Shown piece by piece: positions 24,219-32,044 of a stretch of DNA of 64,000 bases. Origin of the DNA: Flavobacterium hungaricum (lineage in GTDB: Bacteria; Bacteroidota; Bacteroidia; Flavobacteriales; Flavobacteriaceae); the NCBI RefSeq assembly GCF_015182285.1, contig NZ_PRDM01000001.1, forward strand, positions 682,001 to 746,000. Direction: 5' to 3'. The notes under the pieces are model-generated. The model was given only the letters and a program-made list of their open reading frames with translations, was not told where the DNA came from and made no database searches. The stretch's first letter is position 1. The number at the start of each line of letters is the position of its first letter. Both the position numbers and the translations under genes were made by a program.

Positions 24219-26138
24219 TTATACCAGATTTGAAATATTAAAACGAACAGAAATTAGTTCCTGAAGTTCTTTGATGGTTTTAAAAGTTCTTTTAAGCTTA
24301 ATTTTTTCCATTTTTGTCAAAGACTCCAATTCAATAAATTGACCAGAATCATGGTGCAGTAAGCCTTGTTTTGTTCTAAATTTTAATAAAGCTTTAAATG
24401 AATACGAACAAGACAAATACAACTCTCTGTTAGTAGGTTCTAATTCGGCCAATTTCTCAAAACGCTCTGCCGTATTACTGATTCCTTTGATAGAATGAGA
24501 CAGCATTAAAACACGCGCAGCATCTGTCAAAGGCATTAAAGCCCTGCGCTTTATATCAAAATTATCTTTGTTAGCACCGTCCTGTTCGACCAAAAATTGT
24601 CTAAAAAATCCTGTAGGAGAAGGGCTTTGCAGCGCGCCGCTTACCAAATGCATGTAAAAAATAGGATTTGCTTTTATAGTTTCAAGAATATGATCAGACA
24701 ATTGATTCACAATTTCAGCGTCACCATAAGTTTTGCTGTAATCAAAGAAAATAAACGACAGCAATACCTCATTTTTTCCTGGATTCGTAATCCAATGATG
24801 TACTTGATTTTTCCATTCATCCAAACTCATGCACCATTTTGGGCTTGACGCCATCATTTCGGCAGGACAATAATCGTAACCAATCTCAAATAATCCTTTA
24901 TTTACCAATCCGGCAAATTTGGAGAAATAAACCCGAGTTTCATCTCTAAAAACTTCATTTACATTTTCATACACAATAGCATTATCCTGATCGGTATGCA
25001 GCATTTGTTCGCCTCTTCCTTGGCTTCCCATTGCCAGCCAGGCAAATTTTACAGGAGGCGGACTGCTCATTTTTTCTATACAAATCTCAATAACACGAGA
25101 AGTACAAGCCTCGTTAAGCTCTGTTATGATTTTGGTAATCAGAGTCATTGGAATGTTTTGATCCAGATATCCCTGCAGCAATTGCATAATCTGATTGCGG
25201 ATTGGTTTGATTTCTTTAATTTTTTTAGTTCTTTTTAAAGCCTTAATCAAAACCGCAGGATTATTTCCAAGCGCGACCATAACATCATGTTTGGATAAAA
25301 TACCAACTGCTTTTGTATTTACTGTTCCATCTTTCGTTAAACACAAATGGCTGATATCACTTTTCATCATCGCCATCTGCGCCTCTGTAACCGTCATTTT
25401 TTTGGAATACGTAATCACAGGTTTTGTCATGATTTCTTCTGCGATGGTTGTAATAGGAAAATCTCCTGTTACAATCTTGTTTCTTAGATCTTTGTCTGTC
25501 AAAATACCAATCGGAAGCATTTCATCAACAATTAAAATCGCACCCACTTTTTTCTTGCTCATGATTTTGGCAATGTCTTTAACTGTCGTTGACGGACTGC
25601 AGGTCACAATTTTTTTAGAATATTTAATAGGAGCCAAATCAAAAGAATGACTATTCGAATTTAAATTTTCATCCAAAATATCGTCACCGTATAATTTACC
25701 CTTGTGAATATCAGAATACGGATTTCTGGTGTTAGAGGCATAACTTTCAATCAGGAAATTACCAATGTTTCTGTTTTCAAGCGCATAAGGTTTAAAAATA
25801 GCAATCGGAATAGCGTATAGAATGCTTTCTTCATGCGCCACAGCTTCCATAATATAATTTTCCTGAGCTAATAGCGGACGAAGACCAAAAATATCACCTT
25901 CATCGCACATGTCCAAAACCGTATTTTTGGTACTTTTTTTCAAAGCCACCGCACCTTTATGAACCACATAGAAAGAATCATGTGTTTTCTCATTCTCAGC
26001 AAAAATAACGCTGTCTTTTTCTTTGTATAAAATAGAAATCTGTTCAGATAATTTTTCTAAATCTCTCTGATTAAGAAAACTAAACGGAGGATATCCCTTT
26101 AAAAAGTCGGCAACGCGCTGTGATATAGTATTTTTCAT
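24219..26138 (-). CDS. cNMP-binding, CBS and DUF294 nucleotidyltransferase-like protein
   Basis: From the ATG at 26138 (MKNTISQRVADF) the product has 639 residues; an upstream in-frame start would add 34 residues of unlikely composition. Order of domains: cyclic-nucleotide-binding-like (~15-130), a pair of CBS domains (~165-290, with VGAILIVDEMLPIGILTDKD), a DUF294 nucleotidyltransferase-like domain with GSQGRGEQMLHTDQDNA (the GlnD-type GS-x-GR-x-E plus DxD pattern), then a helical DUF294 C-terminal domain. Such proteins are thought to be signal-responsive nucleotidyltransferases; the substrate is unknown. It is followed 2 nt later by the DnaQ-like exonuclease, so the two are one operon. Confidence 0.88.
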   Translation of the reverse strand: MKNTISQRVADFLKGYPPFSFLNQRDLEKLSEQISILYKEKDSVIFAENEKTHDSFYVVHKGAVALKKSTKNTVLDMCDEGDIFGLRPLLAQENYIMEAVAHEESILYAIPIAIFKPYALENRNIGNFLIESYASNTRNPYSDIHKGKLYGDDILDENLNSNSHSFDLAPIKYSKKIVTCSPSTTVKDIAKIMSKKKVGAILIVDEMLPIGILTDKDLRNKIVTGDFPITTIAEEIMTKPVITYSKKMTVTEAQMAMMKSDISHLCLTKDGTVNTKAVGILSKHDVMVALGNNPAVLIKALKRTKKIKEIKPIRNQIMQLLQGYLDQNIPMTLITKIITELNEACTSRVIEICIEKMSSPPPVKFAWLAMGSQGRGEQMLHTDQDNAIVYENVNEVFRDETRVYFSKFAGLVNKGLFEIGYDYCPAEMMASSPKWCMSLDEWKNQVHHWITNPGKNEVLLSFIFFDYSKTYGDAEIVNQLSDHILETIKANPIFYMHLVSGALQSPSPTGFFRQFLVEQDGANKDNFDIKRRALMPLTDAARVLMLSHSIKGISNTAERFEKLAELEPTNRELYLSCSYSFKALLKFRTKQGLLHHDSGQFIELESLTKMEKIKLKRTFKTIKELQELISVRFNISNLV

Positions 26139-26265
26139 TGGTTTGTTAGATTGAGGCTCCAAAGTACTATTAAAAATAGAAATGTAAAAGAAACACTGTA
26201 TAATAATTTGCTGCAAAGGCGCAAGTTCACAAAGAAACAATGGCTTAGTGTCTCAGTTCCTTTAT

Positions 26266-26296
26266 GACAAAAAAAAGGCCCCAAATGTGAGACCTT
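26266..26296 (-). terminator. Probable terminator
   Basis: On the minus strand, AAGGTCTC and GGGGCCTT arms flank CACATTT and are followed by eight T residues; the stem is imperfect. It follows the lipoprotein gene ending at 26302. Confidence 0.5.
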
Positions 26297-26301
26297 ATAA
26301 A

Positions 26302-26673
26302 TTAATCAATTTTAAAAACTTTACCTCGTTGTTTCTCCTCAGAGCCAACCAATCCAAATTCAAACGTATACGAATCTTTAGCAGTAGTTAAAATCTTCAT
26401 GCTGATTGCTTTTTCCTCAGCCATATTTTTTGGATGTTTTTTCTGCAAAACATATTCACAGTCACTTACCCAGCGAATAGTTGCCGTGTCCGTTTTTCCA
26501 TCAAAAGTTTCGATTTCAATATTGTCCTTACGTTCAAAATAAGTTGTTTTTTTAACTCCATTTACTTCAAACTCAAATTTAAATTTTCCGGTTTTAAAAT
26601 CTTTACAATTGTGTTCGGCATTATAGCAGGAAACTAGAGCAAGAATAGGAAATAAGAATATAATTTTTTTCAT
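26302..26673 (-). CDS. Small lipoprotein of unknown function
   Basis: A 123-residue lipoprotein (MKKIIFLFPILALVSC, Cys 16). The mature protein has three further Cys (NCKDF, DCEYV and YNAEHNC region) and a beta-rich layout: FKTGKFKFEFEVNGVKKTTY, then IEIETFDGKTDTATIRWVSD and a final YTFEFGLVGSE. It looks like a lipocalin- or calycin-like small barrel, but I cannot assign a family. It is transcribed in the same direction as its neighbours but has its own terminator and a 138-nt gap upstream. Confidence 0.7.
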   Translation of the reverse strand: MKKIIFLFPILALVSCYNAEHNCKDFKTGKFKFEFEVNGVKKTTYFERKDNIEIETFDGKTDTATIRWVSDCEYVLQKKHPKNMAEEKAISMKILTTAKDSYTFEFGLVGSEEKQRGKVFKID

Positions 26674-26811
26674 TTTAGATGGGTTGTTTTTTAGGAGCTA
26701 TTTCCTGCTTTCCATTTCAATCTTTTTATTTTTTAAAGAAAAAAATAAAAAGGATTTCCATTGCAATCAGGGCTAGGGCATTAGGATAAAAAGATCCAGT
26801 TATGTTATAAT

Positions 26812-27276
26812 TTAGATTTTTTGAATATAAAACTCTTTTAATTTTTTGGATTCCTTTACAGCAGCTCTCACTTCCTCTTTAGATTCGCTTTTGGCCGTCT
26901 TAGGCCAGATATGAAAACCTCCATGAGTCAGCGCTTTGAATTTCTGATAAATCTCCGGTTCTGATTGCGCTAAATCACTAAAATCTTCAGGATTATCCCA
27001 AAGTCCCCAAATACCATTTTCGTCAACATCTCCTTGATAATTAATGATATGAGTTGCATATTTTTTGACCATTTTAATTTTGAAATGTTCCAGATTATAA
27101 GTTCCATTCCATTTAAAAGAGTCTACATCATCAATTCCAGAACCTGATATAATAGAGTTTATGAAATGTAATTCAATAGACATTTTATGCTGTGCAGGTG
27201 AGTTGGAATAACAATAAAATCCTTCCCACTCACCGCTGGGTAAAAAATGATGTGTTTCGTTTTCTACTGGTTTCAT
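26812..27276 (-). CDS. Conserved-type cytoplasmic protein of unknown function
   Basis: A 154-residue protein with no signal peptide. The first ~110 residues form a small beta-barrel-like domain: SGEWEGFYCYSNSPAQHKMS, FINSIISGSGIDDVDSFKW, then GIWGLWDNPED. The pattern of Trp-Gly and Gly-x-Gly-x-D resembles proteins that bind a small ligand, but no family is recognised. The C-terminal 35 residues are charged helix. The gene ends the pair with the DinB-like gene: its start is 10 nt after that gene's stop on the minus strand. Confidence 0.65.
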   Translation of the reverse strand: MKPVENETHHFLPSGEWEGFYCYSNSPAQHKMSIELHFINSIISGSGIDDVDSFKWNGTYNLEHFKIKMVKKYATHIINYQGDVDENGIWGLWDNPEDFSDLAQSEPEIYQKFKALTHGGFHIWPKTAKSESKEEVRAAVKESKKLKEFYIQKI

Positions 27277-27286
27277 TGGCGATATC

Positions 27287-27862
27287 TTATTTTAAGCGCT
27301 TCAGCTCATCATCGGTAAAGTTCTTAATTTCTTTTTCTTTGGCAAACTTTTCGGCATTGTAATTTTGGGATTTATTTTTAGGAATCGACAAACTAGTCCA
27401 TTCACTCTTTTTCAATTGTTTTGCATAAAAAACAATCTGCCCAACATGATAAGGATAATGCGCCAATTGACGATTGATAGCTTCAATAACCGTGTGGCCT
27501 TCGTTTCGTATGTAAACAATATCAGAAAGTTGTTCTGGTCTTAAACTGTTCAAAGCACTTTCGAGACAATTCCAGCCTTTGTTCCAAATGTCAAGAACCG
27601 CTTCTTTCGATTGTAAATCAACTTCAAATTCGGCGTCACGGTTTCGCCATTCTTTTTCGCCGTCCGAAGTCAAAAAATCGGTCCAACGCGATAGCATATT
27701 TCCAGAAAGATGTTTGATAATGGCAGCAATACTATTAGTATCATCGTTTACAGCAATAAAAAGCTGTTGAGCTTCCAGTTGCTCCATTGCTTTTTCGCCC
27801 AGCATTTTATAATACAAAAATTGCTTTCTGACACTTTCTAGATAAGATTGATTGGCATTCAT
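27287..27862 (-). CDS. DinB-superfamily (DUF1572-type) protein
   Basis: A 191-residue four-helix-bundle protein of the DinB/DUF1572 type. Features: LYYKMLGEKAMEQL early, SIAAIIKHLSGNMLSRWTDF with the first metal-ligand His near residue 50, and INRQLAHYPYHVGQIVFYAK with two His near 133-137. The three His are the usual metal site of DinB-like proteins. Members act as thiol-dependent transferases or are uncharacterised; here no substrate can be inferred. It is probably co-transcribed with the 26812 gene. Confidence 0.8.
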   Translation of the reverse strand: MNANQSYLESVRKQFLYYKMLGEKAMEQLEAQQLFIAVNDDTNSIAAIIKHLSGNMLSRWTDFLTSDGEKEWRNRDAEFEVDLQSKEAVLDIWNKGWNCLESALNSLRPEQLSDIVYIRNEGHTVIEAINRQLAHYPYHVGQIVFYAKQLKKSEWTSLSIPKNKSQNYNAEKFAKEKEIKNFTDDELKRLK

Positions 27863-27898
27863 AATGGATACTTTTTAATTTTATAATGAAAAATTGAT

Positions 27899-28049
27899 AG
27901 GTATCGCCCCGCTGGAGCTTTATATAGGGGTAAGATCTGATTTTTCAATAAATATTTAGCCTCTCCGAGGCTTGTATGTTTTTATAAGCTTTGGAGAAGC
28001 GAAATGCTTATAGAAAGCCATTTATTCAAACCTCGTAGCGGTGACCTGT
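27899..28049. mobile_element. MITE-like intergenic element
   Basis: The gap has imperfect terminal inverted repeats: AGGTATCGCCCCGCTGGAG at the left (about 27899) and CCTCGTAGCGGTGACCT at the right (about 28031-28047). Between them lie shorter pairs such as CCTCTCCGAGG. It has more G+C than its surroundings and no coding frame. The layout fits a short non-coding repeat element; copy number cannot be seen from one window. Confidence 0.4.
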
Positions 28050-28056
28050 TTGTAAA

Positions 28057-28629
28057 TTAAACTATCCTAATATCGTATTTGTCCAAAAGCCCGACAATTC
28101 CCTGAGTAGAAAACTGCGCTTTTTTCATCGGATTAAATTCAGGATCGATTTTGTAATTATAAGCAGTTCTAAAATCAACTCCTGCCAATTGTGTTTCGTT
28201 AAAAATAGCACCATCGAGATTCGAATTATCAAAAACAGAACTTGTTAAATTAGTTCCGATAAAGGTAACTTCACGAACAGAAGAATTGATAAATTTGGTT
28301 TTAGGCATTTTTTTATTCGAAAACAAAGCGTAATCCAAAGTACATTCTTCAAAATATACCTGAAATAAGAAATCGTCGCATTCGTTAAAAGCAATTCCTA
28401 GAAGTTTACAATTTTTAAAAGAAACATTTTTTAAACTTGTTCCTGCCAAACTGGTCATGGAGAGATTACAGTCAATAAATTCACAGTCCAAAAAAGTATT
28501 GTATGCAAAATTGCTATTCGAGAAATCACAGTTTTTAAAAACACAATCTTCAAACTCTCGATTGTTTATTTTTTTGTCGATATAAACAACTTTCTCAAAT
28601 GTTTTCTGAATGTGGATTAAACTTTCCAT
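28057..28629 (-). CDS. Pentapeptide-repeat protein
   Basis: A 190-residue protein built of pentapeptide repeats of the A(D/N)LxX type from about residue 20 to 170. Examples are FEDCVFKNCDFSNSNFAYNT, FIDCNLSMTSLAGTSLKNVS and NLDGAIFNETQLAGVDFRTA. These form a right-handed quadrilateral beta-helix; some members protect DNA gyrase, but most have no known role. Cys in the repeat core is common here. The start codon falls exactly where the remnant of a toxin gene (28630-28835) ends, in the same frame, so the gene's 5' flank was probably rearranged. Confidence 0.85.
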   Translation of the reverse strand: MESLIHIQKTFEKVVYIDKKINNREFEDCVFKNCDFSNSNFAYNTFLDCEFIDCNLSMTSLAGTSLKNVSFKNCKLLGIAFNECDDFLFQVYFEECTLDYALFSNKKMPKTKFINSSVREVTFIGTNLTSSVFDNSNLDGAIFNETQLAGVDFRTAYNYKIDPEFNPMKKAQFSTQGIVGLLDKYDIRIV

Positions 28630-28835
28630 AGAATGTTTTTTTGATTTTCGAGCATTATGACGAACTCGTAAAATATAGATTGAATCTTGAGTTATTTGGT
28701 AAGAAATACTGTATTCGTATAATTGCGGTATTATTTATGGATTGTAAAAGATGTTTTAGTTTCTCGACAAAAGAGGGACCTTTTTACTTTATCAATTTCT
28801 TGATGAATCCAGTTTATTTCTGCTTGTATGTCCAT
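28630..28835 (-). pseudogene. Remnant of a RelE/ParE-type toxin-antitoxin pair
   Basis: On the minus strand an ATG at 28835 reads MDIQAEINWIHQEIDKVK, typical of short antitoxins of this group. After one frame change near 28775 it continues FVEKLKHLLQSINN. Immediately downstream, from 28731, another frame reads YEYSISYQITQDSIYILRVR followed by HNARKSKKH, the C-terminal strand and basic tail of a RelE/ParE-like toxin. The toxin's N-terminal ~60 residues are missing. The pair is thus inactive: a frameshifted antitoxin fused by deletion to a toxin tail that runs into the pentapeptide gene. Confidence 0.6.
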
Positions 28836-28862
28836 AACAAAGAATTTTAGTAAAGATACAAA

Positions 28863-29084
28863 TTAGTCATTAAATATACCTTTCATAATAATTTTCAATC
28901 CCACAAAGATTAAAACCATGGAAGACAAACAAGCAGCAATTCCAATTCCTAAAACCAAATAATGCCAGTTTGTATGCTGATTTTGAAATGCGTTATAAAT
29001 TAAAGTTGGCCCAAGAAACATCAAAGGCAAAGCGCCTGTTAAGTATTTTACTCCTTTTCTTAGCAATTCTTTATTTGTAGACAT
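28863..29084 (-). CDS. Small two-TM membrane protein (DUF6095-like)
   Basis: A 73-residue protein with two hydrophobic segments: GALPLMFLGPTLIYNAF (about 17-34) and WHYLVLGIGIAACLSSMVLI followed by FVGLKIIMKG (about 41-66). The N-terminus is basic and cytoplasmic (MSTNKELLRKGVKYL). It resembles a small uncharacterised flavobacterial membrane protein family (DUF6095, by memory). It stands alone between intergenic repeats, and no function can be inferred. Confidence 0.65.
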   Translation of the reverse strand: MSTNKELLRKGVKYLTGALPLMFLGPTLIYNAFQNQHTNWHYLVLGIGIAACLSSMVLIFVGLKIIMKGIFND

Positions 29085-29112
29085 TTGTTTGTTTTTTGTT
29101 TCAGGTTGTTGG

Positions 29113-29230
29113 ACTTACATTTAACCGCAAAGTGCGCTAAGATTTAAGCAAGGTTCGCAAAGTATTTTGATAAAGCTTAGCAGACTTTGTGCTTTATACA
29201 AAGCATTGCAAACAAAAAAACGTTGCTTAC
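29113..29230. repeat. Degenerate AAAG-rich repeat
   Basis: The gap contains ACCGCAAAGTGCGCTAAGAT, GGTTCGCAAAGTATTTTGA and GCAGACTTTGTGCTTTATAC, variants of one short word on both strands. Similar words recur at 30128-30195 and 34552-34602. No frame or hairpin terminator stands out. Confidence 0.35.
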
Positions 29231-29257
29231 TTTGAGATTAAATTAAAGAAAACCTAA

Positions 29258-30070
29258 TTACTTATTATAATTATCGACAGCTTTTCTAACACTGCCGTGT
29301 TTCTTCAATAATTCAGAAGCTTCTTCATAAGAAACCGGAATTTCCTGCATAATCATCTTTACGCCGCGATCAACTAGTTTTATGTTGCTCAACTGCATAT
29401 CGACCATTTTGTTTCCTCTTACTTTGCCAAGTTGAATCATTGCCGCGGTAGAAATCATGTTAAGCACTAATTTTTGTGCTGTTCCTGCTTTCATTCTGGA
29501 ACTTCCTGTTACAAATTCTGGACCTACAACTACTTCAATAGGGAATTGTGCTGTTAAAGCAAGCGGACTTCCGGCATTGCAGGTTATACATCCCGTTATG
29601 ATGTTCTTTTGATTACACGTTTCTAAACCTCCAATAACATATGGAGTTGTACCTGAAGCTGCAATTCCGATGACCACATCATTTTCTCCAATATTATGAT
29701 TTTGAAGATCGATCCAAGCTTGTGTCGGATTATCTTCTGCATTTTCTACTGCACGTCGTATGGCTGTATCACCGCCCGCAATGATGCCATTTACCAAATC
29801 AAACGGAACACCAAATGTTGGCGGACATTCAGAAGCGTCAACAACACCAAGTCGGCCGGAAGTTCCGGCTCCGATATAAAATAATCTCCCGCCAAGTTTT
29901 AATTTACGGACAATTTCGGGTATTAAAGCTTCTATTTGCGGCAACGCCTTTTCGACTGCATAAGGCACCGTTTTATCTTCTTGATTAATGTTTGACAACA
30001 ATTCATGAACAGACATTTTTTCTAAATGTTCATATTTTGATGCGAGTTCAGTAGTTTTAGTGAATGTCAT
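29258..30070 (-). CDS. murQ: N-acetylmuramic acid 6-phosphate etherase
   Basis: MurQ cleaves the lactyl ether of MurNAc 6-phosphate to GlcNAc 6-phosphate in cell-wall recycling. The 270-residue product (ATG at 30070; an upstream in-frame ATG would add 8) has the SIS fold with the family signature GAGTSGRLGVVDASECPPTF near residue 65. The catalytic-region sequence ENAEDNPTQAW and the conserved TGSSRMKAGTAQKLVLNM near 200 follow. No PTS or anhydro-kinase gene is nearby, so it stands alone here. The 299-nt gap upstream holds repeats. Confidence 0.93.
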   Translation of the reverse strand: MTFTKTTELASKYEHLEKMSVHELLSNINQEDKTVPYAVEKALPQIEALIPEIVRKLKLGGRLFYIGAGTSGRLGVVDASECPPTFGVPFDLVNGIIAGGDTAIRRAVENAEDNPTQAWIDLQNHNIGENDVVIGIAASGTTPYVIGGLETCNQKNIITGCITCNAGSPLALTAQFPIEVVVGPEFVTGSSRMKAGTAQKLVLNMISTAAMIQLGKVRGNKMVDMQLSNIKLVDRGVKMIMQEIPVSYEEASELLKKHGSVRKAVDNYNK

Positions 30071-30239
30071 TTTATCATTATTTAGACTGGTCAAAATTAA
30101 TCTTTTTTATATCAATCTCGAAATTTACTATGCAAAGTCACAAAGATTTATAGATCTTTTATGTTTTGTTTATTGTGCTGCGAATCTTAGCAGGTTTTTA
30201 AAACCTTTTATGGTATTCTATAACTGTGATGATAGTTTT

Positions 30240-30366
30240 TTGCGTGCGTGAGGGATAGGAGCAGACTACCGAAGTAGTGCGGATAGCCCGACCGCATCGC
30301 GATAAGAGGGCGTATAACCGCAAAGTGAGTTTGCCCTCTTATCGGGATGGGGTCACGCCCTCGTGA
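30240..30366. repeat. GC-rich palindromic intergenic element
   Basis: A ~125-nt stretch markedly richer in G+C than the rest of the window. GATAAGAGGGC (about 30302-30312) and GCCCTCTTATC (about 30339-30349) form an 11-bp inverted repeat. GATAGCCCGACC at the left and GGGGTCACGCCC at the right recall a repeat seen in flavobacterial genomes. It covers the space between murQ's upstream region and the ZIP gene. Confidence 0.5.
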
Positions 30367-30369
30367 TTA

Positions 30370-31038
30370 TTATAAAAAGAATGCCAGTAAAATTCCGAGA
30401 ACGATCATCGACACTTTGGCAACGTTAAATTTGTGTCCTTCGCTGCTTTCAAAAATTATAGTCGACGAAATATGGAATAAAATACCAATTACGATGGCAG
30501 TGATTTCGGTATAATAATGATTTAGAACCGGCAGATATTCAGAAGCCACAGTGCCTAGCGGTGTCATAATGGCAAAAGTAAGCATAAAAGCAAAAATGGC
30601 TTTTTTGTTTAAATCGGCGTTAATAAAAAATGTCGTTAAAATTACGGCAATTGGCAAATGGTGAATGGCAATTCCGATGGCTAAACCTTGATGATGGCTG
30701 ACTGGAAAACCTTCTAAAAAGGCATGAATGCACAAACTGATAAACAAAAGCCACGGAATTTGAGACATTTTTGCATGCCCGTGTACGTGTCCGTGTTCTG
30801 CGCCTTTGGAGAAAAACTCTAATATGATCTGAAACAAAATTCCGATCATTATAAAGATTCCAATATTATGATTGTGTGATTCGTAAACTTCTGGAAGTAA
30901 ATGCATCACGGTTAGTGACAATAAAAAAGAACCGCTGAAAGCCAGCAGTAATTTTAAATTGGTTTTGTTATTGGGTTTGATAAACAAAGCCGCGCTATAT
31001 CCTAAAAGTACAGAAAATAAGGGTAATAGATAATTCAT
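30370..31038 (-). CDS. ZIP-family metal transporter
   Basis: A 222-residue membrane protein with about seven to eight hydrophobic segments. The His-rich loop EHGHVHGHAKMS after segment three and the metal-site helices LCIHAFLEGFPVSHHQ and AIGIAIHHLPIAVILTTFF (HxxxEG and HHLP) are ZIP-family hallmarks. It should import zinc, iron or another divalent cation. It is shorter than many ZIPs but no domain appears missing. The 89-nt gap to the next gene on the same strand suggests separate expression. Confidence 0.88.
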   Translation of the reverse strand: MNYLLPLFSVLLGYSAALFIKPNNKTNLKLLLAFSGSFLLSLTVMHLLPEVYESHNHNIGIFIMIGILFQIILEFFSKGAEHGHVHGHAKMSQIPWLLFISLCIHAFLEGFPVSHHQGLAIGIAIHHLPIAVILTTFFINADLNKKAIFAFMLTFAIMTPLGTVASEYLPVLNHYYTEITAIVIGILFHISSTIIFESSEGHKFNVAKVSMIVLGILLAFFL

Positions 31039-31127
31039 TTGTATTTTGTTTAATCGTTGATTTGTTCAATCGGTTAATTGTTTTTGTTTACCGATTCAAC
31101 GATGAACAATTAAACGATTAACTAATT

Positions 31128-31892
31128 TTACTTAAAAATCATGATTAATCTTTCGCTTTCGGTTTTATGGAATTTTTTGAGTTTGTAATCGCCAAAAATA
31201 TCCAGCAGAAAAATTCCTGCTTCGTCCATTAAATCTTGAAAGTCTTTTAAAGACAGGGCTTTTACCTTTTCGGTAAAATGGTATTTTCTGCCTTTGTCTT
31301 CAAAATCGATTTCTTTAAAAATATGTCCGTCTTCAACATATCTTTTGATGTGAAAGTCGATTTCGTCAACCGTTTTTGTTTCTTCGGGAACCAAAGTTTC
31401 TATAACCTGAGTTACATTCATAAAATCGATTACGGCAAAACCATATTCAGATAAACTCTCTTTAATCGCTTTTAGCGTGGTAAGATTGTCTTCGTCGTTT
31501 TCAAAATATCCGAAACTGGTAAACAGATTAAAAATTGCATCGAATTTTTCTTCAAAAGGTTCACGCATGTCATGAACTTTAAAATGAAGGGTTTCGTTGC
31601 TGTTTTTATTGGCTTCTGCAATGCTGTTTTCAGACAAATCTGCGCCTAAAACATTGTAACCTAACTGATTTAGATAAATAGAATGACGGCCTTTACCGCA
31701 TGCCAAATCCAGCACGTTTGCCTTTTCGGGCAAATTGAGGTAATGCGTTAAGTTGTCCATAAAAATTTGGGCTTCACGATAATTTCGATCTTTATAAAGA
31801 ATGTGGTAGTAAGGGGTATCAAACCACGATGTGTACCAGTTTTGATCGCCGTCTTCTTGATTCGAGATTGATTCGTTATGCATTGCAGCCAT
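31128..31892 (-). CDS. Class I SAM-dependent methyltransferase
   Basis: A 254-residue methyltransferase. The SAM-binding motif I is NVLDLACGKGRHSIYLNQLG near residue 60, followed by the acidic loop VLGADLSENSI and motif IV FDAIFNLFTSFGYF. A C-terminal region (HFTEKVKALSLKDFQDLMDE) resembles small-molecule methyltransferases with an extra beta domain. The substrate cannot be told. It is divergent from the RNA methyltransferase gene at 32045; the shared 150-nt region holds a promoter box for the latter. Confidence 0.8.
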   Translation of the reverse strand: MAAMHNESISNQEDGDQNWYTSWFDTPYYHILYKDRNYREAQIFMDNLTHYLNLPEKANVLDLACGKGRHSIYLNQLGYNVLGADLSENSIAEANKNSNETLHFKVHDMREPFEEKFDAIFNLFTSFGYFENDEDNLTTLKAIKESLSEYGFAVIDFMNVTQVIETLVPEETKTVDEIDFHIKRYVEDGHIFKEIDFEDKGRKYHFTEKVKALSLKDFQDLMDEAGIFLLDIFGDYKLKKFHKTESERLIMIFK

Positions 31893-31933
31893 TTATTCTA
31901 TTTCAATTAATTTTAAGTCCGGCAAATTTAGTG

Positions 31934-31941
31934 TATTTTTG
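31934..31941 (+). promoter_or_regulatory. Promoter -7 element for the THUMP methyltransferase gene
   Basis: TATTTTTG matches TAnnTTTG exactly, about 104 nt before the start codon; TTTT at 31911-31914 is at the expected -33 distance but lacks the G. Confidence 0.4.
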
Positions 31942-32044
31942 CCGAAAAATTACTATTAACCATCGATACATCTTATTGATGTATTGTATAAAAATGTACA
32001 GATGTGCCATTTTTTAAATTTTAGTTTTTTTTAATTCAAAAATA

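Noticed and set aside
28641..28850. Plus-strand 69-codon frame in the gap before the pentapeptide gene
   Set aside because: The minus strand of this stretch carries the toxin-antitoxin remnant, which explains the open frame.
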